From IMG/VR virus record IMGVR_UViG_3300047311_000444, positions 1 through 57,458 of that record: 57,458 bases of DNA; one strand, given 5' to 3'. Of this stretch, positions 48,486-56,142 are shown in pieces (within the stretch, counting starts at the first letter, position 1; every line of letters starts with the position of its first letter). Made by a program: the position numbers and the translations under genes. The notes below the pieces were generated by a model. The model saw only the letters and a program-made list of their open reading frames with translations. It did not search any database and was not told where the DNA came from. The DNA comes from a virus.

Positions 48486-48794
48486 TTACTTGAGAGTATC
48501 GGCTAGGACCTTGGACAACGGCTGTCCATTGCTCAACTTTTCCCGGAACGTGCGCTCGGGCACACCAAGCTTTTTCGCCCACTCAGCGATCGTCCTGGTC
48601 TCACAGCCGCACACGATGACACGAATCCCTTGGCTGTTCGTCCTGAGCTTCGCGTCGGCGAAGCGCTTGATGTTCCGTGCACGACTGGAAGCTTTGCCCG
48701 CTCTGCTCTTCTGGGCTTTGCTTCCCGCCTTGCCGCCAATGCTGCCGATCTTCTGAAACCACTTGCGGAGATTTGAGGGTGCGTTGATTGACAT
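48486..48794 (-). CDS. Small HTH-like DNA-binding protein
   Basis: A 102-residue basic protein. The start is rich in Lys/Ala/Ser (GGKAGSKAQKSRAGKASSRA). The C-terminal part TIAEWAKKLGVPERTFREKL is a helix-turn-helix. It has its own promoter just upstream, so it may regulate the recombination genes that follow. Target unknown. Confidence 0.7.
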   Translation of the reverse strand: MSINAPSNLRKWFQKIGSIGGKAGSKAQKSRAGKASSRARNIKRFADAKLRTNSQGIRVIVCGCETRTIAEWAKKLGVPERTFREKLSNGQPLSKVLADTLK

Positions 48795-48807
48795 ATCGTG
48801 GGGCAAG

Positions 48808-48836
48808 AAACTAGCCAGTTGTTCAATCGGTGTCAA
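48808..48836 (-). promoter_or_regulatory. Promoter before the HTH gene
   Basis: Minus-strand TTGACA (48836-48831), 17-base spacer, TAGTTT (48813-48808). The predicted start of transcription is only a few bases before ATG 48794, giving a nearly leaderless message. Confidence 0.45.
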
Positions 48837-49071
48837 CAAGTTTGTTGTTCATGCGCTCCGACTCTCGCTTCAGGTCCATAAACCTACGGACGGCGCCGAT
48901 AAAATTCATGCCGTAAGGTCTGTGCTTCCAGTGCGCCCAAGCCATGTGTAGGTGACGACATAGCCCGCAGAATGGCCCCTGCTTGTTCACCTTAGCGGCA
49001 TTCAGACTCTTCAGAGCATCCGTGTCGTTGCACTCCCACTTGTAGCCGCAGAGATCGCAGGTGAGTTTCAT
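48823..49071 (-). CDS. Small zinc-finger protein
   Basis: An 82-residue protein with CDLCGYKW and CGLCRHLH pairs, then a helix with many Arg/Lys. A typical phage CxxC protein. ATG 49071 is chosen; the longer frame overlaps an upstream gene. Confidence 0.7.
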   Translation of the reverse strand: MKLTCDLCGYKWECNDTDALKSLNAAKVNKQGPFCGLCRHLHMAWAHWKHRPYGMNFIGAVRRFMDLKRESERMNNKLVDTD

Positions 49072-49655
49072 TTCATCGCGTGAATTATTGCGCCTTCCTG
49101 CGCTACTGCCATTTTGATTCCCAGGAGATGCCCATGGCAGCGGATATGCACGCAATCTCCGATGTCGCCAACTTCGCAAAGCTCGTCTCTGAACACTTCG
49201 GACCCATTCCGCGAGAGCCAGTGGTGCCAGTCGCCCTTCCTTGCATAGCAAGGGTCCTCAACTTCCCGGTATCGCTTCCTCAATTCTTCATCGCTGGACA
49301 GTAGCTCACGCAAGCGCTCCTGTGCCCTTCTCTGGTCCCAGCCGCGAAATCCCCTGCCCGTCTCAGAGGCACAGCACTTGCCCGCGAAGTAGTCCAGGTC
49401 ACAGCCTGCGAGGAATTCCCAAGTGAGCCAATCGCGCGGCCACGCATAGACCGCTTCGCCAATGTCACCGTGAACTGCGAGGACGTTGCGGTCGATTAAG
49501 TACCGGCAGCAGTAAACGCCGCTCCCCGGATTCATCCACGTGAGGGTTTGCACGGTGTTTTGAGAGTCCAGCCCAAGCCGGGTGAACTGAGCGGCGTGAT
49601 TAGGAAACCACTCCTTGCGGATTTGATCTGCTTGCTGTTCGAGTGTGTTGTTCAT
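49068..49655 (-). CDS. Hypothetical protein
   Basis: A 195-residue protein. The centre GSGVYCCRYLIDRNVLAVHGDIGEAVY and the following WPRDWLTWEFLAGCDLDYFAGKC look folded. The second half is charged and helical. No family recognised. ATG 49655 overlaps its neighbour by four bases. Confidence 0.75.
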   Translation of the reverse strand: MNNTLEQQADQIRKEWFPNHAAQFTRLGLDSQNTVQTLTWMNPGSGVYCCRYLIDRNVLAVHGDIGEAVYAWPRDWLTWEFLAGCDLDYFAGKCCASETGRGFRGWDQRRAQERLRELLSSDEELRKRYREVEDPCYARKGDWHHWLSRNGSEVFRDELCEVGDIGDCVHIRCHGHLLGIKMAVAQEGAIIHAMK

Positions 49656-49852
49656 GTGTCTATTCCTTTGAGACTTGATTTGTATGTCCTGCCAATAACC
49701 CAATACAGAGCGCGGAGTTTTGACTCCACAGAAATTTGCTGTAATGCGCGAGGGGCATTTATAGGAACTGAGGCCAAGCTCCCGGTAAGAATGTGAACGT
49801 TATCGTACTCGATCTGATCTATCTCGCGTTTAATTTCCGCTTCGCTTCTCAT
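49652..49852 (-). CDS. Hypothetical small protein
   Basis: A 66-residue helical protein (SEAEIKREIDQIEYDNVHIL), ATG overlapping the next upstream gene. Unknown function. Confidence 0.65.
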   Translation of the reverse strand: MRSEAEIKREIDQIEYDNVHILTGSLASVPINAPRALQQISVESKLRALYWVIGRTYKSSLKGIDT

Positions 49853-50181
49853 AAATTCATTTCCTTGCACTTCTCCTCCCATGCTTCATCGGTCGCTGCA
49901 CGAAGCAGGCCGATTGCACGAAAGAATTCAAGTTGCACGTTGCGGGCTCCTCGGCACAGCCGTTCGGGTCCGGTGGACTTCACGGGGATTGCGTCCTGCG
50001 TGCCGGTGGAGTGGCAAATCCTGGAAGCTTCGGAGAGAGCGCTCATGCCTAACTCTGTGCGGAGGTATTCGTAGGGTGATCCTTCTCTCCAAGGGCAGGT
50101 CTTGCACATTTCCTGCATGACGGGGGCACGCTTGCTCGTCACAGGCTTACCGCCCCAGCAATTTCCGTGAGGGTATTTCAT
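49849..50181 (-). CDS. CxxC phage protein
   Basis: A 110-residue protein with MCKTCPWREGSPYEYL and RICHSTG, a Cys/His pattern shared by many phage proteins near recombination genes. ATG 50181 overlaps the next gene's stop. Unknown function. Confidence 0.7.
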   Translation of the reverse strand: MKYPHGNCWGGKPVTSKRAPVMQEMCKTCPWREGSPYEYLRTELGMSALSEASRICHSTGTQDAIPVKSTGPERLCRGARNVQLEFFRAIGLLRAATDEAWEEKCKEMNL

Positions 50182-50582
50182 CGCGGGGTCTCCTTCAATT
50201 GCATTCGAACTTGCGGGTTGTTCAATTCGGTTAAGGCCAATGCACGAACCTTTTCGGGCGTGAGATACCGCTGCACGATTTCGATCTGCAAGCCGGTGTG
50301 GTGTGCGTAGAACTCCGCCAGCGATTCGAAAGCGTCCGGACCCGGAGGGAGGGAAAGCAATGCACGGGGCACCTGCACGCCCAGGTTGGCGCGCATGATC
50401 GCGGCGCCAGCGCACTGCGAAACTTCATTGACGTTCGTTTCCTTGCCCCGGTAGTTCGCGGAGCAATGGCAGGGCAGCCAGAACGGGAGCACGATTTGCC
50501 CCACGTAGACTTCCGGGGCGGACCCGCCCAGGTTGCCGGGTTCAATCGTCCGGCTGAACGGACATTCTTTGCAGGGCTTCAT
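50178..50582 (-). CDS. CxxCPFxR zinc-site protein
   Basis: A 134-residue protein beginning MKPCKECPFSRTIEPGNLGG, with CHCSANYRG later. It shares the CxxCP start with its neighbour but not its body. A small metal-site protein common in phages. Role unknown. Confidence 0.7.
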   Translation of the reverse strand: MKPCKECPFSRTIEPGNLGGSAPEVYVGQIVLPFWLPCHCSANYRGKETNVNEVSQCAGAAIMRANLGVQVPRALLSLPPGPDAFESLAEFYAHHTGLQIEIVQRYLTPEKVRALALTELNNPQVRMQLKETPR

Positions 50583-50635
50583 TGTTTCAAATCACCTGGG
50601 CGAGCGCGCAGAACGCTGCCCAGGTCCGGGGCGGT

Positions 50636-51577
50636 TTAAGCAACGGCTGCGGCTGGGGTCTCGCTGTCCTCGCTGAAATCGAATCGGCGGGCGGGCCTCT
50701 CCGTGATCATCTTTTCAAGCTCGCCTTGAATTTTTACGAATTGCTCGCGAGTCGTGTCCTTGACGCTGGCGAATTCGCGAAGCTTCTGGGGTGTGACTCC
50801 CTCAAGGACGGTCTTCGCTTGCGCTACCAATTGCGCAAGCTCTACGTCCCCCATCATATTGCGCTGGCTGAACGTATCAATGAATTGTTGAATGTTCCCG
50901 ATCATCGAATCACGGAAGACCTTGGGCTTTTCCCCAGGTTCAACAGCAAGCTTGCTAACAGCGTGCGAGAGTAATTCCTTGAACCCCTCACGGAGCGCTT
51001 GCAAAATCTGCTCGCCAGCATCCGCGAATTGCTTTTCCATTTTGTCTTGCTCCGCTTGCCGCAACTCTTCCGGCAACCCTTCCGGAACACTAAAGGCAAT
51101 CCAGTTCCACGATATTTCGAACATGCCGGAAAGTTCCTTCACGCTGGGATAGTCGCTCGCGTTGAATTGCTCCCCAAGCTTGCCCTTTGCCTCTTCAATC
51201 TTCGCGGGGAACACCGCAACAAGATTGTTCGTCAAAACGGCAAGCTCAGTCTGGGCTTTCCGCATGCGGGCTTCAATGGCTGCAATGCCGTCCTTGCCTA
51301 CAAGTTGAAAGCCCGTCTTGAAAAAGGAGGGAACGGTTTGCTCATAAATCCACTTTTGCAGCCCGCCCAGGAAAGTGCAAATGTCCTCGTATTCTTTGGC
51401 TTTGATTAGTTCCTTGGTTAAGTGCAAGCGCTCTTTCGTTTGCTTGTCCTGGGTTGCGTCCTCGTTCGTTGTGATCTTCGCCATGTTACCTTTGCGGCGA
51501 TTCCCCCAGCGGCAAAACGTAGTAGTGAAGCCCACAGCGTTTTTGAAGCGGTCAAGGTCAATTGTTTTCGTGCTCAT
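50636..51577 (-). CDS. DUF3150-like protein
   Basis: A 313-residue largely helical protein with FNASDYPSVKELSGMFEISW and WIAFSVPEGLPEELRQAE, a pattern I associate with DUF3150. Such proteins recur with AAA+ ATPases in phages. It has its own consensus promoter, and an SD-less A-rich leader precedes the ATG. The family label is from memory. Function unknown. Confidence 0.7.
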   Translation of the reverse strand: MSTKTIDLDRFKNAVGFTTTFCRWGNRRKGNMAKITTNEDATQDKQTKERLHLTKELIKAKEYEDICTFLGGLQKWIYEQTVPSFFKTGFQLVGKDGIAAIEARMRKAQTELAVLTNNLVAVFPAKIEEAKGKLGEQFNASDYPSVKELSGMFEISWNWIAFSVPEGLPEELRQAEQDKMEKQFADAGEQILQALREGFKELLSHAVSKLAVEPGEKPKVFRDSMIGNIQQFIDTFSQRNMMGDVELAQLVAQAKTVLEGVTPQKLREFASVKDTTREQFVKIQGELEKMITERPARRFDFSEDSETPAAAVA

Positions 51578-51600
51578 TTGATTTTGTTCTGTAGGTGCCC

Positions 51601-51629
51601 AACTTAACGGGCGGCTTGTTCGTTGTCAA
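51601..51629 (-). promoter_or_regulatory. Promoter before the DUF3150-like gene
   Basis: Minus-strand TTGACA (51629-51624), 17-base spacer, TAAGTT (51606-51601). The spacer carries the shared GCGGCTTG element, nearly the same 19 bases as the promoter at 54695-54723. The 206 bases from 51578 to 51783 hold this promoter and GC-rich hairpin-forming DNA (CCCGCC/GGCGGG), and no gene. Confidence 0.6.
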
Positions 51630-51783
51630 GCGGGTTTTCTATCTTCTGTTAAACCGCAAACGCTGCATTGGCGGCTGAACTTACGGACCCGCCAAACGTG
51701 ACGGGCGGGCTTGCAAACCCATTTCGAGACCCGTTGCCGCTTTGGGGGTTTGGGCTTGTGAAGCAATAATGACTTAAAAATTT

Positions 51784-52017
51784 TCAATTGTTTTGGAATG
51801 GCCCGCTGTGCCAGTAGTCTAATTGCTCCCGGACCTCGTTAAGCGCTTTGATTTCGGCGTCAACGGTTGCCTTGAGACTGGCGAGTGCGTCCGTTGCTCC
51901 CTCGTTTTCAACGGCGGCTTGCAAGCTCGCGAGCGCGCGGTTTTGCTCCGGGGTAAAGCTCAGGTTCGTTCGGAATAGGCTCAAGACTTCAAGAGCGCAA
52001 TCGTGGATTGTTCGCAT
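51784..52017 (-). CDS. Hypothetical helical protein
   Basis: A 77-residue helical protein (VLSLFRTNLSFTPEQNRALA, then SLKATVDAEIKALNEVREQL). Last gene of the AAA+ operon. It overlaps the ParB-like gene by 37 bases. Unknown function. Confidence 0.65.
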   Translation of the reverse strand: MRTIHDCALEVLSLFRTNLSFTPEQNRALASLQAAVENEGATDALASLKATVDAEIKALNEVREQLDYWHSGPFQNN

Positions 52018-52397
52018 AAGATAACTCCGTTTTCGTCGACAATGCACCGCAAGGTCTCTTCTGCGGTCAACAGGTCAACGGGCAGGTTGTTTGTTCGGGT
52101 TAAAACTTGCTTAACTATCCGGTGCCAGCCGTCAATGATGACAAAGCCCGCCGGGGTTGTGGCGATAATTAGCGGCTTGTTCAAATCGGTTTGCATCGCA
52201 TAGGTAAAGCTCAACGTGCGGGCATGCGGATTTGACCTTATAGCCTGTGCCGCATCTGCGAGACCAAAGGGCAAAGCCGCTTGCGGTTGCGGTCTCGCTG
52301 CGATGATTTCCATAGCGCGCGGAATTAAAAAGCGCACAACTCCAAGGGGGCTTTCCCAGTGGTACACTTGCACCCGTTTGATTTCTGCAATGATCAT
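51981..52397 (-). CDS. ParB/Sulfiredoxin-fold-like protein
   Basis: A 138-residue protein. KPLIIATTPAGFVIIDGWHR followed by a helix resembles the ParB/Srx nucleotide-binding core, where a Gly-Trp/His-Arg pair follows a strand. ParB-like proteins act as CTP-dependent clamps or nucleases. It belongs to the AAA+ operon. The match is partial and unproven. Confidence 0.6.
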   Translation of the reverse strand: MIIAEIKRVQVYHWESPLGVVRFLIPRAMEIIAARPQPQAALPFGLADAAQAIRSNPHARTLSFTYAMQTDLNKPLIIATTPAGFVIIDGWHRIVKQVLTRTNNLPVDLLTAEETLRCIVDENGVILCEQSTIALLKS

Positions 52398-52403
52398 AAG
52401 CGC

Positions 52404-52619
52404 TCAATGTGTGTGATGTTCCCCGCCGTGCTCATGATCATGCGAGTGCGTATGTCCGTGCGCGTGCGGCTTGCGCTTCCGCTCCACAGCCCCGCCCGCG
52501 AGTCTTGCCATGTCCCGCAAAAACGCTTCCGCGTTTGCATGGTTAGGCATTGAGACCTTGTCCGTGCTGGACTTAATTGTCCCGTCCGGAAGGATTTCGA
52601 TTTCAATCGTGTCGCTCAT
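52404..52619 (-). CDS. DUF2997-like protein with His-rich tail
   Basis: A 71-residue protein. IEIEILPDGTIK and a helix (NAEAFLRDMARLAGG) match the short DUF2997 plan, and the tail is a His run (HAHGHTHSHDHEHGGEHH) likely to bind metal. DUF2997 accompanies DUF1257 and Ycf46-type AAA+ proteins in cyanobacteria and phages. The association here supports the label. Function unknown. Confidence 0.65.
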   Translation of the reverse strand: MSDTIEIEILPDGTIKSSTDKVSMPNHANAEAFLRDMARLAGGAVERKRKPHAHGHTHSHDHEHGGEHHTH

Positions 52620-52622
52620 AAA

Positions 52623-52910
52623 TTAGTCAAAGTTGAATTTGCGTCCGGTGCCCCGCACAGGTTCAGGGCGGGTCCGGGTCGCTGTCGCTGGCATTGTTTC
52701 GCTGTACCGCTTAAAACTCTTCGCGTGCGCGTCCGCTTGCCCCAGGGCCACAAAGCGGACGTGCTTACAGGTCCGCACCGTGGCCCGCTTGAATTTCCAT
52801 CCTGGGCACTCGCAAGACGTGGACCCGTCAACGTAGAGCAAAGTCTGATAAACCTTGCCGGGAGCGCTCGAAGACTCAAAAAGCCAAACCGCTGCAATGT
52901 CCGATTTCAT
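52623..52910 (-). CDS. SWIM-like zinc finger protein
   Basis: A 95-residue protein with SCECPGWKFKRATVRTCKHV, a CxC...CxH pattern of SWIM zinc fingers, which bind DNA or proteins. Coupled to the DUF1257-like gene by ATGA. Likely a partner of the AAA+ operon. Confidence 0.7.
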   Translation of the reverse strand: MKSDIAAVWLFESSSAPGKVYQTLLYVDGSTSCECPGWKFKRATVRTCKHVRFVALGQADAHAKSFKRYSETMPATATRTRPEPVRGTGRKFNFD

Positions 52911-53176
52911 CGGCGAATAACTTGGTATTTAAAAGGAGCGGTTTGCTTGAGCGTCCAGCCGTACTTGCGGGCTTGAGACTTCACAACTTCAGCGGAATAC
53001 GCTTGCCGGACTTGCTCCCTTATCGTGTCCACGTTTCCGGACCCGGAAATAACAAGCTCGCCGTTGACGTATTGAACAAAGCCCCCCATACCAAGGGCGT
53101 CAATGGCGAGCGCTGCCAGCGGAGGGTCAAGCTTGCCAATGTCCACTTGCATTGTCTGAATCGAATCACAGGGCAT
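52907..53176 (-). CDS. DUF1257 (Ycf35)-like protein
   Basis: An 89-residue protein. The pattern IQTMQVDIGKLDPPLAALAI, a GEL strand, then AYSAEVVKSQARKYGW fits the DUF1257/Ycf35 family, which is unstudied in most lineages. It is next to the Ycf46-like ATPase, as in other genomes, so the two probably act together. The substrate is unknown. Confidence 0.65.
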   Translation of the reverse strand: MPCDSIQTMQVDIGKLDPPLAALAIDALGMGGFVQYVNGELVISGSGNVDTIREQVRQAYSAEVVKSQARKYGWTLKQTAPFKYQVIRR

Positions 53177-53179
53177 AAG

Positions 53180-54664
53180 TTAAACTCCAATCTTGCGTTG
53201 ACCCGTGGCAGCGTCCGCAGTCCTTGAATAAACACCGGCTTTGCTCGCTGAAATAAAGCGACCGTTCGCCAGCGTCCGCAAGCTTTCAACTTGGTCCGGA
53301 GCGCTCACAGCAACCGGGACGATATAGCGCGCGGCTTCTGCCAAGGACAAGCCCGTCCTTGAAGCCATATCGCAGCAAGCTTTAATCTCTGCCCCCGTCC
53401 AGTTATCACACTCCGGAAGCGGGTCATTGAAAGTCCCGTCCGGGAAAAACTTTTTGACATACATTGGCCAGATTTTGGCCCGTTCCTCTTCGCTGGGCAG
53501 GTCTACAAAAAACGTCCCCAGAGAGAAGCGGCGCCGCAACTCCGGGGGCAAGCTCGCGATTTTGTTACAAGTCGCAATGAACAGCCCTTTGCCCTGTGAG
53601 ACCGCTTTAAAAACTTCCATCGCTGTTCGAATTCTCCGCTCGCTCTCCCCGACAAGTGAACCCTTCATTGCTCCGGTATCAATCGCCACAACAGGGCAGC
53701 CCGCCACGTTCCCCGCTGCTTTGGCGATTGCGGACTTCCCCGTCCCCGGATGCCCCAGAAGGATGATTCCCGGAATGTTCAGGTCTTGCATGACTTTCAG
53801 AAAAACTTGCAATTGGTCTTGTGAAGTCCCGGACGTATCGCCAGCGCTCCCGGCAAGGCCCTTTTCTATTTCGTCAATGAAGCCAATGCAGCGCACCGGA
53901 GTTTTGCCGCTTGTTAAAACGCGAGTCAAAAAGTCTTTCAGGTTGCCCAGCCCGCCCAGGTCCGCAAACGTTTCCCCGCCCGTCCAGACTTGCAGCCCCG
54001 GAGTCTGTTCGATCATCTTGCGCTTGCGCTCCCAGAGTGCCCCGCAGTCGACTCCGGACTTTGAAACGGACATTGCAAGGACTTGTTCGGCGGCAAACGC
54101 AGAGAGACCGCGAAGCGTGTCAATAACCCTGGGCTTGTCCCCGTCGACGTTGCAGGGCACGGACGCTGCAATGCTGTCCACGATTGCGGAAAGTTCCGTT
54201 TCGTCCGGCAACTCTTCCGTGATCACTAAAACGTCTTGCTTGAGTTCAGCCGGGAGCGTCAATGCTGGGCACAGCAAAACAAGCGTGCATTGCTTTGACT
54301 TGAAAATGTCCCGCAAGTTCCAAAACCCTTGCAAAATATCTACCGTGTCAATGAACCGCTGCGCGTTGTGCCAAAAAAAGATTGAATTCTCCGGGGCACG
54401 CTCCGCAAGGACTTTCAGGCACTCGGCGGGGTTCAAACATTCAATCCCGTTCGGGTTCACTGTGGCCACAAAGCGCTTGCCCCGTTCGGACCCGAATACG
54501 GGGACAAGACCGCGCATAACATCCCACTCGCAAAGGGTGATTTCGGAAAGCTTGCCGTTGAGTTGCTTTAAGCAATTGGCAATTGTCTGGGCGGGGTCCG
54601 CCGATTCGATAGCGCAAAGCGGGACGCTCGCGCGGCGTATGGTTTTAAATTGTGCGGGGCTCAT
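53180..54664 (-). CDS. Ycf46-like AAA+ ATPase with permuted motifs
   Basis: A 494-residue AAA+ protein whose segments are out of order. Walker B with its helix (RCIGFIDEIEKG, 258-269, Asp264/Glu265) comes before Walker A (GHPGTGKS, 304-311). After Walker A come the GESE loop (339-342), sensor 1 (ATCNKI, Asn367) and LPPELRRRF (about 372-380). Canonical AAA+ proteins run Walker A, GESE, Walker B, sensor 1. The N-terminal 220 residues match the Ycf46 lead domain. It is probably an assembly or remodelling ATPase. Substrate unknown. Confidence 0.85.
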   Translation of the reverse strand: MSPAQFKTIRRASVPLCAIESADPAQTIANCLKQLNGKLSEITLCEWDVMRGLVPVFGSERGKRFVATVNPNGIECLNPAECLKVLAERAPENSIFFWHNAQRFIDTVDILQGFWNLRDIFKSKQCTLVLLCPALTLPAELKQDVLVITEELPDETELSAIVDSIAASVPCNVDGDKPRVIDTLRGLSAFAAEQVLAMSVSKSGVDCGALWERKRKMIEQTPGLQVWTGGETFADLGGLGNLKDFLTRVLTSGKTPVRCIGFIDEIEKGLAGSAGDTSGTSQDQLQVFLKVMQDLNIPGIILLGHPGTGKSAIAKAAGNVAGCPVVAIDTGAMKGSLVGESERRIRTAMEVFKAVSQGKGLFIATCNKIASLPPELRRRFSLGTFFVDLPSEEERAKIWPMYVKKFFPDGTFNDPLPECDNWTGAEIKACCDMASRTGLSLAEAARYIVPVAVSAPDQVESLRTLANGRFISASKAGVYSRTADAATGQRKIGV

Positions 54665-54694
54665 ATCGTTTGTTTTAGTTTTACTGTGGCGAGC

Positions 54695-54723
54695 AATCTA
54701 GCAAGCCGCTTGTTCGTTGTCAA
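54695..54723 (-). promoter_or_regulatory. Promoter of the AAA+ operon
   Basis: Minus-strand TTGACA (54723-54718), 17-base spacer, TAGATT (54700-54695). It lies just after a terminator and drives the ATPase and its partners. The SD-less A-rich leader is about 24 bases. Confidence 0.65.
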
Positions 54724-54726
54724 GAG

Positions 54727-54787
54727 TTTAAAAAGGTGCCCGTCCCGTAAGTGCAAGACGAACCTTGAGCTTGCCGGGACGGGTGCC
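54727..54787 (-). terminator. Rho-independent terminator before the AAA+ operon
   Basis: Arms at 54775-54787 and 54735-54747 form a GC-rich stem (nine paired bases, two mismatches, then two pairs) with a 27-base loop. The minus-strand transcript then runs into TTTTT (54734-54730). It ends transcription from the 55361 gene and separates it from the AAA+ operon. The gap from 54665 to 54821 contains only this and the promoter. Confidence 0.6.
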
Positions 54788-54821
54788 CCAGGGGACAAAC
54801 GAGAACCCCAGGGCGAAAGGG

Positions 54822-55361
54822 TTAAGGTGCTCGCCGCTCGCCGCGCATAAACGCGCGCCACTGTTCAGCCGCAAGTTGAGTCTTGAAGCGTGCGTACTCT
54901 ACAGCAACCGCGTCCCGTCCAACTCCACAAAGCGCTCGCCACGGATACTCAGGGCAAGCCGGGTCGCTTTCAATCACGATAGTTGGCAGAACATATCCGG
55001 GGTGTCTGTAGACTTCGCGACCGTCGACAAGCAATCGCACAATGCAGTCGCACAGGATTGCCGGACCCCCGGACGATTGTTTAGACTTCAGGAGCAAGAG
55101 GACTTTGACCGGACCCGTAGACCTGCCCAGGTATCCGGCAACGTCATTCTCTTCAAGCCAATCTTTCCCGGTAGTGGCATCGCCCAGGAACAAGCGCACG
55201 TACGCTTTACTGGCAAAGGCCGCTTCGAGCGCTTGAACTACAGGGCGCGGCGTTGTGTCGTGGTAGTACGTTCCGGACGGTTCGCGAACATCGCGGAACT
55301 TGACGCCGGTTGGACCCGTCCATTCGTGGACAGCCGGACCTTGTGTCGTTGCATTGCTCAT
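54822..55361 (-). CDS. Hypothetical phage protein
   Basis: A 179-residue protein (WTGPTGVKFRDVREPSGTYY, then VKVLLLLKSKQSSGGPAILC). Beta-rich with an acidic helix near the middle. It has a conserved SD-less leader AAACGACA before ATG. I know no role for it. Confidence 0.7.
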   Translation of the reverse strand: MSNATTQGPAVHEWTGPTGVKFRDVREPSGTYYHDTTPRPVVQALEAAFASKAYVRLFLGDATTGKDWLEENDVAGYLGRSTGPVKVLLLLKSKQSSGGPAILCDCIVRLLVDGREVYRHPGYVLPTIVIESDPACPEYPWRALCGVGRDAVAVEYARFKTQLAAEQWRAFMRGERRAP

Positions 55362-55447
55362 TGTCGTTTGTCGCTTTTGTTATTGGTTCAGTCTGGGCTT
55401 TTGCCCAGCGCTGGCGCCGCGACCTGGGGCCACGGCGCCGCCGCTGT

Positions 55448-55729
55448 TCAAATGCGGTGCGCCGCTTCGAATTGTTTACGTGCCGTGCTCCACCGCACCC
55501 CGGCTTTGCGCGCGTCCCGTTTCGCCTGTGCAAGCTTCTGCCCATGCCACAGGGCGGCCATGCGGTAAAGGTCCGAAAGGGCCACAACGTACCGCGTGCG
55601 CTTGCCTTTCAGCCGCAGTCCGATGAGCGCTTCAGACTGCGAACCTGCTGGCGCAATGGTTATGAGCACCGCGCGAGACCCGATACGCTTCGCGGTCTCA
55701 CGTGTGACGGGCTTTTCCAGTTTCGTCAT
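55448..55729 (-). CDS. Hypothetical phage protein
   Basis: A 93-residue basic protein (ETAKRIGSRAVLITIAPAG, and LYRMAALWHGQKLAQAKRDA). A helical tail rich in Lys/Arg suggests nucleic acid contact. Overlaps its neighbour by four bases. Unknown. Confidence 0.65.
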   Translation of the reverse strand: MTKLEKPVTRETAKRIGSRAVLITIAPAGSQSEALIGLRLKGKRTRYVVALSDLYRMAALWHGQKLAQAKRDARKAGVRWSTARKQFEAAHRI

Positions 55730-55935
55730 ACCCCCTTCTCTTTTTCCGCTTCAATGAAAGCCCAGCCGCGCGGCGCCGCTGCGGTCTCGCACTCCGCTTT
55801 CAATATCTCAAGCAAGACTTCGCAGTCGTTGAGTGAGTCGACGGGGTCTCTGTTGGCGGTCTCTGCCAGCGCTCGCTTAAGCCAGAATGAAGCGGCTGGG
55901 CATTGCATGACACGTGCGCGCGTTGTCTTACTCAT
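55726..55935 (-). CDS. Hypothetical small protein
   Basis: A 69-residue helical, acidic protein (SLNDCEVLLEILKAECE), ATG 55935. The longer frame would overlap an upstream gene. Unknown function. Confidence 0.65.
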   Translation of the reverse strand: MSKTTRARVMQCPAASFWLKRALAETANRDPVDSLNDCEVLLEILKAECETAAAPRGWAFIEAEKEKGV

Positions 55936-56138
55936 TGGCCCCTCGCTTTCATCCCGTTCAGAAACCAGCGGTTGCCAAGCAAGAGACCGTGCCGCCCATG
56001 CGTGCCGATAATCACGCCCAAGGCGTACCGTTGCCCGCACAGTGCGGGGATAACGGCGCACAGAAACCAATTGTGCCGATTGCAGAACAATCCCGCCGTG
56101 GCGAGCAGCGGGCCAAAGTTTTTGTTAAGGTTTCTCAT
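55932..56138 (-). CDS. Hypothetical small hydrophobic protein
   Basis: A 68-residue protein with a hydrophobic centre (FLCAVIPALCGQRYALGVII) that may be membrane-associated. ATG 56138 lies four bases after the upstream stop, favouring a real gene. Unknown role. Confidence 0.55.
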   Translation of the reverse strand: MRNLNKNFGPLLATAGLFCNRHNWFLCAVIPALCGQRYALGVIIGTHGRHGLLLGNRWFLNGMKARGQ

Positions 56139-56142
56139 AAGC

